Assembly: GCF_937616625.2 (NCBI RefSeq)
Contig: NC_065577.1
Span: forward strand, 28,285,501 to 28,349,500
From: Mercurialis annua
Lineage: Eukaryota; Streptophyta; Magnoliopsida; Malpighiales; Euphorbiaceae
DNA length: 64,000 bases
Reading direction: 5' to 3'
Part shown: piece after piece, positions 1-13,187 of the stretch
How the letters are laid out: each line of letters begins with the position of its first letter
Position numbering within the stretch: the first letter of the stretch is position 1
Program-made: the position numbers and the translations under genes
The notes under the pieces: generated by a model
Seen by the model: only the letters and a program-made list of their open reading frames with translations
What the model was told of the DNA's origin: nothing
Database searches by the model: none

Positions 1-1086
1 CTATAATACTTAACGATAACGAAAACCAGCCAAAGCGTGAACATGCATTTCAAACCAATACTCCAACCTTAGATTCACCAAACATGCCAAAACAACATAG
101 TATAAATAAAATCATGATACATCATCCTGAAACATGTATTTCCAGCCGCAATCAACATATCAAAACAGTAGCGATGTTTTTAGTATAAGCATGCGCATCA
201 ATCTAGCATTTGACCTAACAATTGATATAAACAACCAAAGTATAGACTCATACAAATATGATGAACCAAACCTAATCATACAAATCAATTGTAACATGCC
301 AAAAATAGTGAATCAATAATCACAGCACCCAAGGTATTGATTTATCCTAAAACACAAGATTCGACACTTACCAAGGAGAGTTAAGCGGATAGGCACATCA
401 CACGAATCCAAGAACGAAACGGATCAAAATTTGAACGCTTAAGACCTCACACAACATTGGAAAACAAGGGTTCATAAGCCACAAGACGAATTGAACCAAG
501 GAAATATGAACATACTAAGGATAGGATGTGCGAATCATTTACCGGAGTCTAATAATCAAAGGAATTGATGTACAACGATCCATCTCAGAGAGTTTTAGTG
601 TAAGTATGTCGGCTAGGGTTTGCAAATGTAAAAGAAAATGTTTTGGATCGAATAAGGGGTATATTTATAGGCCCCGACACAAAATTACAGGTGAGGCGCG
701 ATGGGAGACACGATGGGAGGTGCGATGCGAGGCGCGTTCGTCCCATCGTGCCTTCACCGGGCGTAGAAATCACATGGGGCGCGTTGGGCCATCGCGCCTT
801 GCAAAGCGCCTCAAATTTTGAACCAACGGTCAAATTTTTCTCGTGCATAGCACATCCAAAAATGAGCCCGCTCCAATGGGGAAATTAGGAGATATGGATG
901 TTTTATGAAAACATGTCAGATTTAGAAGGCACACGAACACATCAAAACCCACACGACACATGTGACACATACAAGATACAAATCAAACCCCAAACAAAGT
1001 GTCACACTTGCTAATTCCACCATAAATAATTTGAAACCAAGTCGGAACCACGACGAAACCATGACGGAAAAAACACGGGATATTAC
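1..1086 (-). repeat. End of a minus-strand Gypsy-type LTR (5' LTR or solo LTR), cut by the window start
   Basis: The right end reads gggatattac, then (after the G1 insertion) a. On the minus strand this is TGTAATATCCC, the start shared by the Tekay-type LTRs G1-G3 (TGTAATACCCC). The adjoining gacggaaaaaaca resembles the U3 start of G2. A cluster of GC-rich near-repeats built on gcgatggg, cgttcg and gggcgcg lies at 690-800, where G2 and G3 carry their own U3 palindrome clusters. Small frames here are not credible genes. The left end is outside the window, so solo LTR and 5' LTR cannot be separated. Confidence 0.45.
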
Positions 1087-4000
1087 TGTGGTACCCCATA
1101 TTATTTTTAGTGTCTATTTTCGTGCGTGTCCAATTTTAATTTATTAGGACCTCAAAAATACTTAATAAATTCACGAGATGAATTTATAAGTTTGAAAATG
1201 CGATTTGGAGTGTGTTTTGCCTTAAATTTGACTTTTGGCAATTTTACGCGTTAAAAGTGAATTTTGCGATTTTTTGCTAAAAACTGTCAAAATAATTATT
1301 TTAATTATTTTTAAAGGCCCAAAAATATTTTTAATTCAGCCCATATGTTTAAAATTTAATATTTTTAAATATTTGAGAAACTTGAGTTTATTTTGCCCCT
1401 AGAGTTCGATTTATTTACAAGAATGCCATAATGACAAACTTGTAAATAAATGAAACATGAAATAATATCTAGATATTTCCATAGTATTCTTCTTCTCCAA
1501 GTAATTCATTGTATTCTCCATTAGTGTGGGTGCCGAATTCTCCAAAGAAGAAAACACCACTTTATATTCTTTTAATTTCTCACAAAAATTCCTTAAAGAA
1601 AATTGACGGAAAACTTGCCTAGATCATTATCCTCGGCTTTAATCAACGATCAAGGTATAATTTCAAGCTCAAATCTTTAATTATATTTTTTATTTTAGTT
1701 GAGCTTAAATTATATACTTAGGATGGTTAAAAATTGTGTTTTGATGATTAATTAGTTGCTTTTAATAATTGGTTATGTGGGTTTCGGTTTTAAATTAATT
1801 TTTATGTGAAATTGAATTATTTTTTTAATTTATGTGCTGATCTAATTAATTAGATTAATATATGCTTTAAAGTGTATTTTTCGTGTATTAAAAATGTTAA
1901 ATGTTTCGGGTATTAATTTTATGATATAAGTTTCGATTTTTAAAGTTTAATTTCTTTAAAAATCAATAAAATAAGGATAAATTAATGGATTTTAAATTTC
2001 TGGAAATAATTTTTTTTATGATTGATTTATATGTTGGGTTGATGAAGAATAAGTGTTTTATTAAGAAATTTTAATGGTTTGTTAATCGGGGTTGATTTTT
2101 GATAATTTTATTTAGTTAAAATTGTTTTAAAAGGGTATTTATGTCATTTTAAATTTCTGGGCATAAATTATTTATGAAAAATTATGGAATTTATTTGTTG
2201 ATTATTTTTGGAGTTAAATTGATTAAAGTGAGGTGTTTTGACGGAATAATAATCGGTGTTGAATATTAGTTGATATTTCGGTTTTAATTGTTGAAATCTT
2301 AGAAAAATAATGGTTTTAAAATTATGGGCTGCTGGTTTTACAAGATAAAAAATAAAATTGTTTGCAAAATAAATTTTGATGAACTTTGGTGTTAAAAATG
2401 TTAAAAATGAATTTTTAAGCGTTTTTAAGCGTTTAGGCGTTTTCCTGCCAAAACCACCGGAATCCGGTGACCGAAATCGGAGCAAAGGGGACAGAGCATG
2501 GTGGCTCAGTCCCATGCTCATTCAGCTGTTGTTACTGCCGAAGTTGTTTTGGTAGAAAACGAAGGGGGGCTCGTGTGCTAAAATATTTTACGAAAAAATA
2601 TTTTTGATTTTTAAATTGTGGTATATTTGTTGAGATTTTCTAAAAGTGTAATTTTAGAAAATAGTGTGGATTTTATATGTGTTAGAATTATAATGTATGT
2701 TTATTTATTAAATTAAATAAACTAGTGTGGTTAGAATTTATCGTATGGAAATACGATGACGCGGAAAGAGATAGTTGGAATAAAATTTGGATATTTGATT
2801 ACGTGGTTTATTTGATTGAGTTGGTCTAGAGTATATCATAGAATTTAGAGTTAATACATTTATTAATGTTTAATTTCTAAATTAGATCCAGCGAATTTTG
2901 CCGCGGAAACCGGCGAGCAAAAGTTTTGAAATTTCGACGGGCAAAATTTTTTAAATTTGGAATAAGCGAGTACTGTGAGTGTGTTTACAACTTATACTGC
3001 TAAATATTAGTATTAAAAATGTTTGCAAATTGCTTTATATCGCATGAACTATTACACATAGTTTTTAAAACCGATTTAGATTTATTGGAACGTGCTTACA
3101 ATTGAGCTACAATAATGTTGTGTGATCACCGGTATTGCATTTAGACATTGTTGCATATGCTGTGTGAATTCGGACGACGGTCTGGAAGTAAGTGGCGACG
3201 GCCCAGACATATGGGAACATATCTTCAGAGACAACAGAATATAAACGACCAAAGGCAGTAAAGAGAAACTGGCGAGATCTGAGAGGTTGAACCTTTTATT
3301 AAAAAAAAAAGTGAATTGGCAACAGTATTTATGTACTGCCGAAATCCGTTGTATTGTAAAAAGAGTCCGGGACTTTCATATACGTAAAATTAGAATGATC
3401 GCATTTGACTGCTAAAGTACAAAAAGAGAAATAAATACGGCAAAAATAAAATAAAAGGTTAACCCGAATAAAGTGGAAAAAGTGGAATATTTATATTTCC
3501 TGTTTTTGAAAGCATATAGGAACATGAATCATGGTTTAGGATTTCATATGAATAGGTAATCTGGAATGCATTGCTTTCATATTAATGTTTATTTGTACAT
3601 GTTGTACGCATTCACTAAGTTTTTATAACTGACCCCGTTGAATTTATAATTTTTACAGGCGAGTAGTTTGAGGTGTGGATTTTCAATTTCTTGTTCCGGA
3701 AATCCCTGGTTGAATAAAGTGAGAATGACATTTTCTTTAAATGTCTAGAGTTGCAGTAGCTATAATAATGAACAGTGATACCATAGTGGTCGTTGAACTT
3801 AATTATGTTTTATATTTTAAATAATGTTTAATCTCTGATGTATGTAAAATGTGTATGATGTGCGGAAGTCTGAGCGACTGCACGAGAATAAATGCGATGA
3901 ACGCATCTGCATAATGAAATGCAGTTAAATCCATAATGAAATGGTCTGCATAATGAAATGCAGTTATCGCCATAATAAGATTGTGTGTGCATAATGAGAT

Positions 4001-4251
4001 GTATTATAAACCCCTATGAAGTGGGTATGAAACTTGAATACATTAATTAAAGAGAAAATTAATTTTAAAGTTTCATTATGATTTTATCGGAACGTTTTAA
4101 ACGGAGATTTTAAAATGTTTGAAAATGTGTTTTTAATTCTACGAAATTTTTTAAGTGATTTTTAAAGTATTTTTAAGGCTTGCTACGGGTTTCGGAGCAA
4201 CCACTCCCATTCCCTAGCGCCGGTCTCGGCCCTCAGTTTTGGGTCGTGACA
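1087..4251 (+). repeat. G1 5' LTR
   Basis: It is 3165 bp and begins TG, ends CA. It is about 600 bp longer than its partner because 2772-3429 is missing from the 3' LTR; the break lies between two aaagaga copies. Near its end (about 3890-4020) is an array of ataatgaaatgcag-type units. The last 70 bp (tgctacgggtttcggagc ... ggtcgtgaca) match the ends of the G2 and G3 LTRs. Confidence 0.92.
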
Positions 4252-4255
4252 AAGG

Positions 4256-4267
4256 TAGTATCAAAGC
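4256..4267 (+). other. G1 primer binding site (degenerate)
   Basis: tagtatcaaagc lies 4 bp after the LTR and matches the initiator-Met tRNA primer site TGGTATCAGAGC at 10 of 12 positions. Both mismatches are G to A, as expected from deamination of methylated C on the other strand. Confidence 0.75.
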
Positions 4268-4561
4268 AATGATCTAAAAGTGGTTCCACTATGAAAGTGA
4301 TGGTCGAAAGGTCGTATCATTGCTAAACACTGTATGAATATGTTACTAGGGTACCTAGTCATTGATATTGAGTCTACTGCAACACATAGGATTCTTGTCA
4401 TGTCATTTGTTAGGTCATCATTTGTTTTTAAACATTCTCAGCTTTACTCTAGAAGTGAGTCTGCATGTTTGTGTATATTACGTGATTGTGGTAATTAGTT
4501 GCGATAGTGTGCAATTAGAACGTTAGATAGGAATTTTATTAGACGATGCGTTTTGATTAGG

Positions 4562-7500
4562 ATGGCTGATCAACACGAGGAAGTCATGCAAAACAAAAAC
4601 GCTCATGATGAGGCGTCCGTTCATAACAATGCGATGCCTGATGCGGGTCGTGGTCGTGGACGTGGACGAGGTCGTGGTAGAGGCCGTGGGCCAAATATTA
4701 ACATTCCTGGTTTTGATTTCTAGCAATTCTTAGTTGGAATCGCGGCTATGCAGACGAATCAAGCGGAGGTGTAAAATATGCACAGAGAGCAGTTTGATTA
4801 TCAACAGCAACGAGTTGGTGCGAACGTTGATCGTGATCTCTTTATGGCTTACATGAGGCTCAAGCCCATGAAGTTCGACGGAGCGAATGATGCGTTAGAT
4901 TTCCTAGAGGAAGTAGAAATGAATGCTAGACATCTTATTGCTAACGAAAGGTAGTCGATTTTGATGGTGGAGATGTCAGTGAAAGGAGCTGCGAAGGATT
5001 GGTTCCAAAGGCATATTCAACCAAGTATGGGAGAGATGACTCAGAATGAATTTGTCACTCGATTTAAGGATTTCGTTTTGCCATTTTCTGTAACGGAGAA
5101 TTGTCGAGAGAAGTTGTTGAATTTGAATAAGGTAGGGAAGACGGTGAAAGAGTATGTGACAGAGTTCAGAAGGTTGAGTCGTTTCAAACCTGATCTGATG
5201 TTGGATCGAGAGAGGGTGAATTCAAGGTTCATTAAGGGGCTAGGACCTGAATTTATTGGACTACTATCTGATGTATGGAAGGATTTGGTTCAAATCATCG
5301 ATAGTGCACGCCAGATGGAAACTACTTTGATCCAATTTGGAAAGATCACTGCTTCTGGAGAGTAAGTAACTATGGGAGAAGGAACTAAACATTCTAATAC
5401 CAATAGGTTCATTGGACCATATCGTAAAGGAGTTAAGAAAAACAAGAAAGATAGGAGATTTAGTGTGTCTGGATCAAGTTCTAGTGGACGAAGTTCATGG
5501 GGAACGGTACCACTATGTCAGACATGTGGAAAGAGGCATTTTGGAGTATGCTATATGACAAGAGGATGTTTCACGTGTGGAAAGCAGGGTCATTTTGCTA
5601 GAGAATGTCCTATGTCTGGACCACAAGGTTCAAATGCCAGTGTTGTTCAACCAGTGTTTCAACAACCTAGACCTGTGTATCCTGCAGTGTCTGAGTAGGC
5701 ACAAAATCAGAACGTGTTTAATGGACAACGTGGAAGAGGATATGGGGTTGGTAACCATGGTGGAGGAAGGACCACATGAGGACGAGGATCTGGAGCGACT
5801 ACTCAGGCTAGCGGAGGGCAGTTTAGAGTTTTTGCGATCAATCCTTAGGAGGCTAATGCGTCGAATGCGGTAGTGCAAGGTATATTTTCAATATCTTTGC
5901 ATGATGCATCAATTTTGTTTGATCCCGATGCTACGCATTCATTTCTATCGTTGAGTTTTGCGTTAAAATTAGGAATTCAACCTGTTTTTTTGCAAAACCC
6001 ATTGTTAGTAGCTACACCTGTACGCGAAAACATAGACGTTACTGTAGTTTATCCGGCGTGCCCGGTGTTAATCGGAGAGCGAGAATTGTTGGCAGATTTG
6101 CTACTGCTCGATGTTTTGGAATTCGACGTCATCCTAGGAATGGATTGGCTGTCGCGATATTATGCAAATGTGAATTGTCGAGAGCTATTCGGGGAGAGAA
6201 GTTAGAAACCCCAAAGAGTTTAGTCTCGGCTTTGAAAGCGAGAAAGATGATGAGTAAAGGATGTCAAGGATTTTTAACTCTGGTATGAGATATTCAGAAG
6301 GAAGTTGGTAGTGTGAACGATGTACCAGTAGTGTCGGAGTATTCTGAAGTGTTTCCAGAAGAGTTACCTGGATTACCACCAGATTGCGTAATTGAATTCT
6401 GTATTGATTTAGTTCGTGGTACAAGTCCAATATCGATACCTCTGTATCGGATGGCACCAGCAGAAATGAAGGAGTTGAAAGATCAATTAGAAGAACTAAT
6501 TAATCGTGGATTTGTACGACCAAGTATCTCACCTTGGGGAGCACCTGTGTTGTTCGTATAGAAGAAGGATGGATCTATGAGGCTCTGTATAGACTACAGA
6601 CAACTTAATAAGGTCATAATCAAGAATAAGTATCCTTTACCCAGAATTGACGATTTATTCGATCAATTGCAAGGAGCGAGGTACTTTTTGAAGATTGATC
6701 TAAGGTCTGGTTATCATCAGTTGAAGATCGGAAATGATGATATTCCAAAGACTGCATTCAGAACAAGATACGGTCATTAAGAATTCCTGGTGATGTCATT
6801 TGGATTGACAAATGCACCAATAGCTTCATGGATTTGATGAATCGGATTTTTAAACCGTTTATAGATTTTTTTTGAAGATAAACCGTTTCTAGATCGATTC
6901 GTGATATTGTTCATAGATGATATCTTGATTTATTTGCGCACAGAAGAGGAGCATGCGCAACACTTAAGGATTGTGTTACAAACATTGAAAGATTATCAGC
7001 TTTATGCCAAGTTCTCAAAATGTAAATTTTGGTTAGAAGAAGTAGCATTTTTAGGACATGTAGTATCTCAAAGTGGGATCAAGGTGGATCCTAAAAAGAT
7101 AGAAGTTGTGAGTGGAAGAGACCAAGTTCAGTGACAGAAATTTGTAGTTTCTTAGGTTAGTTGGTTAAATAGACGGTTTGTGCAAGACTTTTCTAAGTTG
7201 TCTGCACCATTAACCAAGCTAAGTCAGAAGAACGCGAAGTTCATTTGGACTGATCAATGTGAAGTAAGTTTCCAGAAACTGAAGGAGTGTTTGACAACAG
7301 CTCCAGTTCTAGCATTACCAGAGGGTAATGATTGACTTACAGTCTATTGTGTTGCTTCTAGGATCGGGTTAGGGTGTGTACTAATGCAACATGGACGAGT
7401 TATAGCATATGCTTCTCGTCAGTTGAAAAAACATGAAGTTAATTATCCAAACCATAATCTAGAATTAGCAGCGGTGATTTTTGCAATAAAGATTTGGAGA

Positions 7501-9186
7501 CATTACTTATATGGAGCGAAGTGAGAAATATTCACTGATCATAAGAGTCTGAAATACTTATTTGATCAGCGAGAGTTAAATCTCAGACAGAGAAGGTGGA
7601 TGGAGTTGCTAAAGGATTATGACTGTACGATACAGTATCATCCTGGCAAAGCTAACGTAGAAGCTGATGCGTTAAGCAGAAAGTCAGCAGGAAGTTTAGC
7701 TCATGTTACTTTAGTTGAGAGGCGACCAATGATTAGAGAAGTGCATTCATTGTTCGATCGAGGAGTTCAATTGGAGGTTTCGTATTTGGGAAACTTAGTA
7801 GCCCAAATGACGATTAAACCTACATTGAATGATCAGATTAAGGAACTTCAGACAACGAATCCTCATCTAAAGGATGTTATTGAAGAAGTGCAAAATGGAG
7901 TAGACTTTGAGTTCAGTATGAAAGGTGGTATTCTAAAATTTGGTACAAGGGTGTGCGTACCAAATGTAGAGGAATTGAAACAGAGAATCATGATGGAGGC
8001 ACATGGATCTAAGTATAGTGTTCATCGTGGTTCTACCAAGATGTATCACAATGTTAAGCAGATGTATTGGTGAAGCGGTATGAAATGAGATATAGCGAAA
8101 TTTGTTGCGAAGTGTCCGATATGCCAACAAGTGAAGTTGGAACATCAGAGACCATTTGGATTTTTGCAACAATTACCAATACTAGAATGGAAATGGGAAA
8201 GAATAACCATGGATTTTGTCGTTGGATTGCCTAAGTCGCAACGAGGTTTTGATTTGATATGGGTTATCATTAATCGAATGACAAAGTCGGCCCATTTCAT
8301 TCCGATCAAGGTAACCTATACGGCAGCGAAATTGGAACAGATCTATATTGACAAGGTAGTCAGTTTACATGGAGTTCCTGTGTCAGATCGAGGATCAGTT
8401 TTTAAATCTAGATTTTGGCAAAGTCTGCAAGAAGTTTTAGGAACGCGTTTAGATTTCAGCATGGCGTTTTATCCCCAAACTGATGGACAGTCTGAAAGGA
8501 CTATCCAGACTTTGAAGGATATGCTAAGAATGTGCGTTTTAGATTTCAAAGGCCATTGGGATGAGTATCTACCGTTAGTAGAGTTTTCATATAACAATAG
8601 TTATCATTCCAGTATTGAGATGGCACCATATGAGGCGTTATATGGATGTAAGTGTAGATCTCCAATTTGTTGGGAGGAAGTTGGAGAAAAAAAATTGACA
8701 GAAGCTGAAATTGTACATATTACATCTGAAAAAGTGGCGTTGATTAGGCAACGTTTGGAAACTGCATTTAGTTGGCAAAAGAGCTATGCTGACTTGAAAA
8801 GGAAGGAAATCGAATTTCAAATCGGAGATTTTGTGTTTCTTAAAATATCACATATGAAAGGTGTAATCCGATTTGGAAAGAAAGGAAAGCTAGCGCCAAG
8901 GTATGCAGGACATCCAGTGTTTCATGTGTCGATGCTTAGGAAGTATATTTCTGACCCTGATCGAATTATTCAACCGAAAGAGGTTGAGATAAACGAGGAG
9001 CTATCTTATGAAGAAGAGCCCGTAGAGATTGTTGATACCTAGATTAGAAAACTCCGTAGTAAGGAAATACCTATGGTAAAAGTGCTCTGGAGGAGCTGAA
9101 CAATCGAGGAGTGTACGTGGGTAACAGAGGCGGATATACAGAAACGATATCCCCACTTTTTTGCTCAAGGTAATAGTTTGTTTTGA
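4562..9186 (+). pseudogene. G1 gag-pol polyprotein pseudogene
   Basis: Probable start MADQHEE at 4562, followed by a Gly-Arg repeat. Gag is broken by TAG after GFDF and by further stops. Recognisable parts in order: gag core (about 4961-5365), zinc knuckle CFTCGKQGHFAREC (about 5566-5607), protease with a damaged active site (FDPDATHSF where the family has D-S/A-G-A), RT ([29 protein letters not shown], about 6440-7130), RNase H ([20 protein letters not shown], about 7240-7690), integrase zinc region and core (about 8020-8640) and a chromodomain with an internal stop (about 9040-9160). Frames change repeatedly, for example near 6780-6900 and 7130. It cannot encode a working polyprotein. Confidence 0.92.
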
Positions 9187-9221
9187 AATTCGAGGAGGAA
9201 TTTCTTTTAATGAGGGGTGAA

Positions 9222-11782
9222 TGTAATACCCCGAATTATTTTTAGTGTTTATTTTCGCGCGTGTCCAATTTTAATTAATTAGAACCTCGAAAATAGTTAA
9301 TAAATTCACGAGATGAATTTATAAGTGTGAAAATGTGATTTGGAGTGTGTTTTGCCTTAAATTTGACTTTTGGCAATTTTACGCGTTAAAAGTGAATTTT
9401 GCGATTTTTCGCTAAAAATTGTCAAAATAATTATTTTAATTATTTTTCAAAGGCCCAAAAATATTTTAATTCAGCCCATATTTTTATGAGTTGATGTTTT
9501 GAAATATTTGAGAAACTTGAGTTTATTTTACCCCTAAAGTTCGATTTATTTACATAATGACAAACTTGTAAATAAATGAAACATGAAATGATATCTAGAT
9601 ATTTCTATTGTCTTCTTCCCCATGTAATTCATTTCCTTCTCCATTAGTGTGGGTGCCAAATTCTCCAAAGGACAAAACACAACTTTTTATTCTTTTAATT
9701 TCTTACAAAAATTCCTTAACGAAAATTGACGAAAAACTTGCGTAGATCGTTATCCTAGGCTTAAATCAACGATCAAGGTATAGTTTCAAGCTCAAATCTT
9801 TAATTATATTTTTTATTTTAGTTGATTTTAAATTATATACTTAGGATGGTTAAAAATTGTGTTTTGATGATTAATTAGTTGCTTTTAATAATTGGTTATG
9901 TGGCTTTCAGTTATAAATTAATTTTTATGTGAAATTTAATTATTTTTTTAATTTCTGGGCTGATCTAATTAATTAGATCAATATATGCTTTAAAGTGTAT
10001 TTTTCGTGTATTAAAATTTTTAAATGTTTCGGGTATTAATTTTATGATATAAGAATCGATTTTTAGAGTTTAATTTCTTTAAAAATCAATAAAATAAGGA
10101 TAAATTAATGGATTTTAAATTTTTGGAAATAATTTTTTTTATGATTGACTTATATGTTAGGTTGATGATGAATAAGTGTTTTATTAAGAAATTTTAATGG
10201 TTTGTTAACCGGGGTTGATTTTTGATAATTTTATTTAGTTAAAATTGTTTTAAAAGGGTATTTATGTCACTTTAAATTTCTGGGCAGAAATTATTTATGA
10301 AAAATTATGAAATTTATTTGTTGATTATTTTTGGAGTTAAATTGATTAAAGTGAGGTGTTTTAACGGAATAATAATCGGTTTTGAATATTTGTTGATATT
10401 TCGGTTTTAATTGTTCAAATCTTAGAAAAATAATGGTTTTAAAATTATGGGCTGCTGGTTTTACAAGATAAAAAATAAAAATGTGTGCAAAATAAATTTT
10501 GATGAACTTTGGTGTTAAAAATGTTAAAAATATATTTTTAAGCGTTTTTAAGCGTTTAGGCGATTTCCTGCCAAAACCACTGGAATCCGGTAACCGGAAT
10601 CGGAGCAAAGGGGACAGAGCATGGTAGCTCAGTCCCATGCTCATTCGGCTGTTGTTACTGCCGAAGTTGTTTCGGCAGAAAACGAAGGGGTTACGAGCCC
10701 CGGGTGCCAAAATATTTGACGGAAAAATATTTTTGGATTTTTAAATTGTGGTATATATGTTGGGATTTTCTAAAAGTGTAATTTTAGAAAATAGTGTGGA
10801 TTTTATATGTGTTAGAATTATAATGGAATTATAATTCTATCTTTATTAAATTAAAAAAACTAGTGTGGTTAGAATTTATCGTATGGAAATACGATAACGC
10901 GGAAAGAGAAATAAATATGGCCAAAAGAAAATAAAAGGTTAACCCGAATAAAGTGGAAAAAGTGGAATATTTATGTTTTCTGTTTTTGAAAGTATATAGG
11001 AACATGAATCATGATTTAGAGTTTCATATGAATCGGTAATCTGGAATGCATGGTTTCATATTAATGTTTATTAGTACATGTTGTACGCATTCACTCAGTT
11101 TTTATAACTAACCCCGTTGAATTTATAATTTTTACAGACGAGTAGTTTGAGGTGTGGATTTCCAATTTCTTGTTCCGGAAATTTCTGGCTTGAATAAAGT
11201 GGGAATGACCTTATCTTTAAATGTCTAGAGTTGCAGTAGCTATAATAATGGACAATGATACCATAGTGGTCGTTGGACTTATTTATGTTTTATATTTTAT
11301 ATAACGTTAAAACTTTGATGTATCTAAAGTGTGTATGTGGTGTGAAAGCCCGAGCGACTGCACGAGAATAAATGCGATGAACGCATCTGCATAATGAAAT
11401 GCAGTTAAATCCATAGTGAAATGGTCTGCACAATGAAATACAGTTATCACCATAATGAGATGGTGTGTGCATAATGAGATGCATAATAAACCCATAGTGA
11501 AATGGTCTGCACAATGAAATGCAGTTATCACCGTAATGAGATGGTGTGTGCATTATAATGAGATGCATAATAAACCCAATGAAGTGTTAATTAAAGAGAA
11601 AATTAATTGTAAAGTTTCATTATGATTTTATCGGAACGTTTTAAACGGAGATTTTAAAATGTTCGAAAATGTGTTTTCAATTCCGCGAAATTTTTTAAGT
11701 GATTTTTAAGGCTTGCTACGGGTTTCGGAGCAACCACTCATTCTCTAGCGCCGGTCTCGGTCCTCGGTTTTGGATCGTGACA
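9222..11782 (+). repeat. G1 3' LTR, preceded by purine tract
   Basis: It is 2561 bp. The purine tract gaggggtga (9212-9220) sits just upstream, after cgaggaggaatttc, a motif also found (as cgaggacgaattt or a close variant) before the 3' LTRs of G2 and G3. Compared with the 5' LTR it lacks 658 bp but has an extra copy of a repeat of about 77 bp containing cataatgagatg (about 11440-11585). Confidence 0.92.
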
Positions 11783-11787
11783 ATTAC

Positions 11788-13019
11788 AAACTTCTTCTTA
11801 ATTATATCAGATATGCTACATTCATTTTTTTGTTTTAGAAAATACGGGACACTGATAATATGTTAACATTTATATGAACTTTTTCATTCTTCCCCATCTT
11901 CTTCTTCCCATATGTATCGTCTTCTCATCTTTCATTATTAAAAAAAAAATTTAGAACAGATGAAGTTGTTTTAATGGAAGAGGTAGTCAGTTTGGAGCGA
12001 AGAGTGCAGCAATACATTAAAGTTGTAACGGAAATTCATATTTGAGTAATGTAAATTAAATGCCGATAGCATCTTAAATCTAGGTAATGTAGATAAAATT
12101 TCAATTTCAAAAACAATTACAGGTTTTCCATGTCATCCAAAGAGCCATTTATCTCTAATCATAAGCATGGTATTCGATATAATAACGAGCCATTTTAAAT
12201 TATAAATTATTAGTAATATTTTTTAATAGCTATAATGTTATAGTGTTGATTTTATGTTTATTTTGTGTTGACTCTGTGTTGATATTTTGTTGATTTACGG
12301 TTGATATTTTTATTGACTTTAGCATTGATAAAGAAGACAATAATGGTGTCGGACTATTGTAATTTAATTAACATTGTTGATCTTATGTTGATATTGTGTG
12401 GATGTTATGTTGGTATTTGGTTGATTTTAGTATTAGCGAAAAAGACCATATTATACGTGAAATTAAATAAAAAATTTATAAATTAAATTGAAGTAATGTT
12501 GAAAAAAAAAAACTTCGTGTAAATCAATTAAAATTAATTAGTTTATTACATGTTCATTTTTGGTTGATTTTGTGTTGATTTTATATTGATTATAAAAAAT
12601 AATTAAATTTAAATGTGTGGTAAATAATAAATGCTGATTAATTATGAATAAAAAATAATGATAAAAATATAAAAAAAGTAAAAATCAGTATAAAAAAGAT
12701 TTAAAAATTAATATTATCCAGTTTATTAAATATTGTTGATATTGTATAGATATTATGTTTATATTAAAACTGACAAAAAACGTGAACACACAACAAAAGT
12801 CAAATCCAAAAAAATCCAAAAAATCCAAAAAATTAAATATATGATAAATATTATGCGTAAAAATATAATGGTGAAAAAAATTAAAAAAAATGAAAAAAAA
12901 ATGTTGGAAAATAAGAGTTAGTATAGAAAATAATATTTTAAAAAAAGTAGTATTAAAAAAACAAAATTTGGTTTGAAATGTAAAATTTTGCAATAGATAA
13001 TAAAAATATAAATGTTATA
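11788..13019. other. AT-rich intergenic DNA
   Basis: No gene is recognisable. About 12240-12440, 12540-12590 and 12735 hold loose repeats of tgttgattttgtgttgat. 12600-13010 is A-rich. The short open frames here are low-complexity. Confidence 0.6.
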
Positions 13020-13187
13020 TACAAAGTTTTTTAAAATTTCCATATGCACAAGTAAATAACATATGTAGAGGGTAATGAACGGACGTCATCATGAATAAAC
13101 TAGATTTATGGGTTGTATTGACGGTGTTTGGGCTAGAGCTAGAGTTAGGATTAGAATTTTGGGCTTTTCAGGAGGGAGAGAAATATG

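Larger units (their letters stand above)
1087..11782 (+). mobile_element. G1: old Tekay/Del-type Ty3-Gypsy chromovirus
   Basis: Two long LTRs start TGTGGTACCCC and TGTAATACCCC, and both end in tcgtgaca. The element is flanked by a perfect 5-bp duplication ATTAC (1082-1086 and 11783-11787). Order inside: primer binding site, gag, protease, RT, RNase H, integrase, chromodomain, purine tract. Gag-pol has many stops and frameshifts and the LTRs differ by large indels, so the copy is dead and older than G2 or the Copia element. The clade is inferred from the HQRP-x-G-x-LQ-x-LP integrase context and the C-terminal chromodomain. Confidence 0.93.

Noticed and set aside
2168..2521. 117-codon minus frame repeated at 10291-10710
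   Set aside because: Occurs in both G1 LTRs, so it is part of LTR sequence. The product is low-complexity with no recognised domain.
12685..12993. 102-codon minus frame rich in Phe and Ile
   Set aside because: A/T-rich low-complexity sequence on both strands; no initiation context or similarity.
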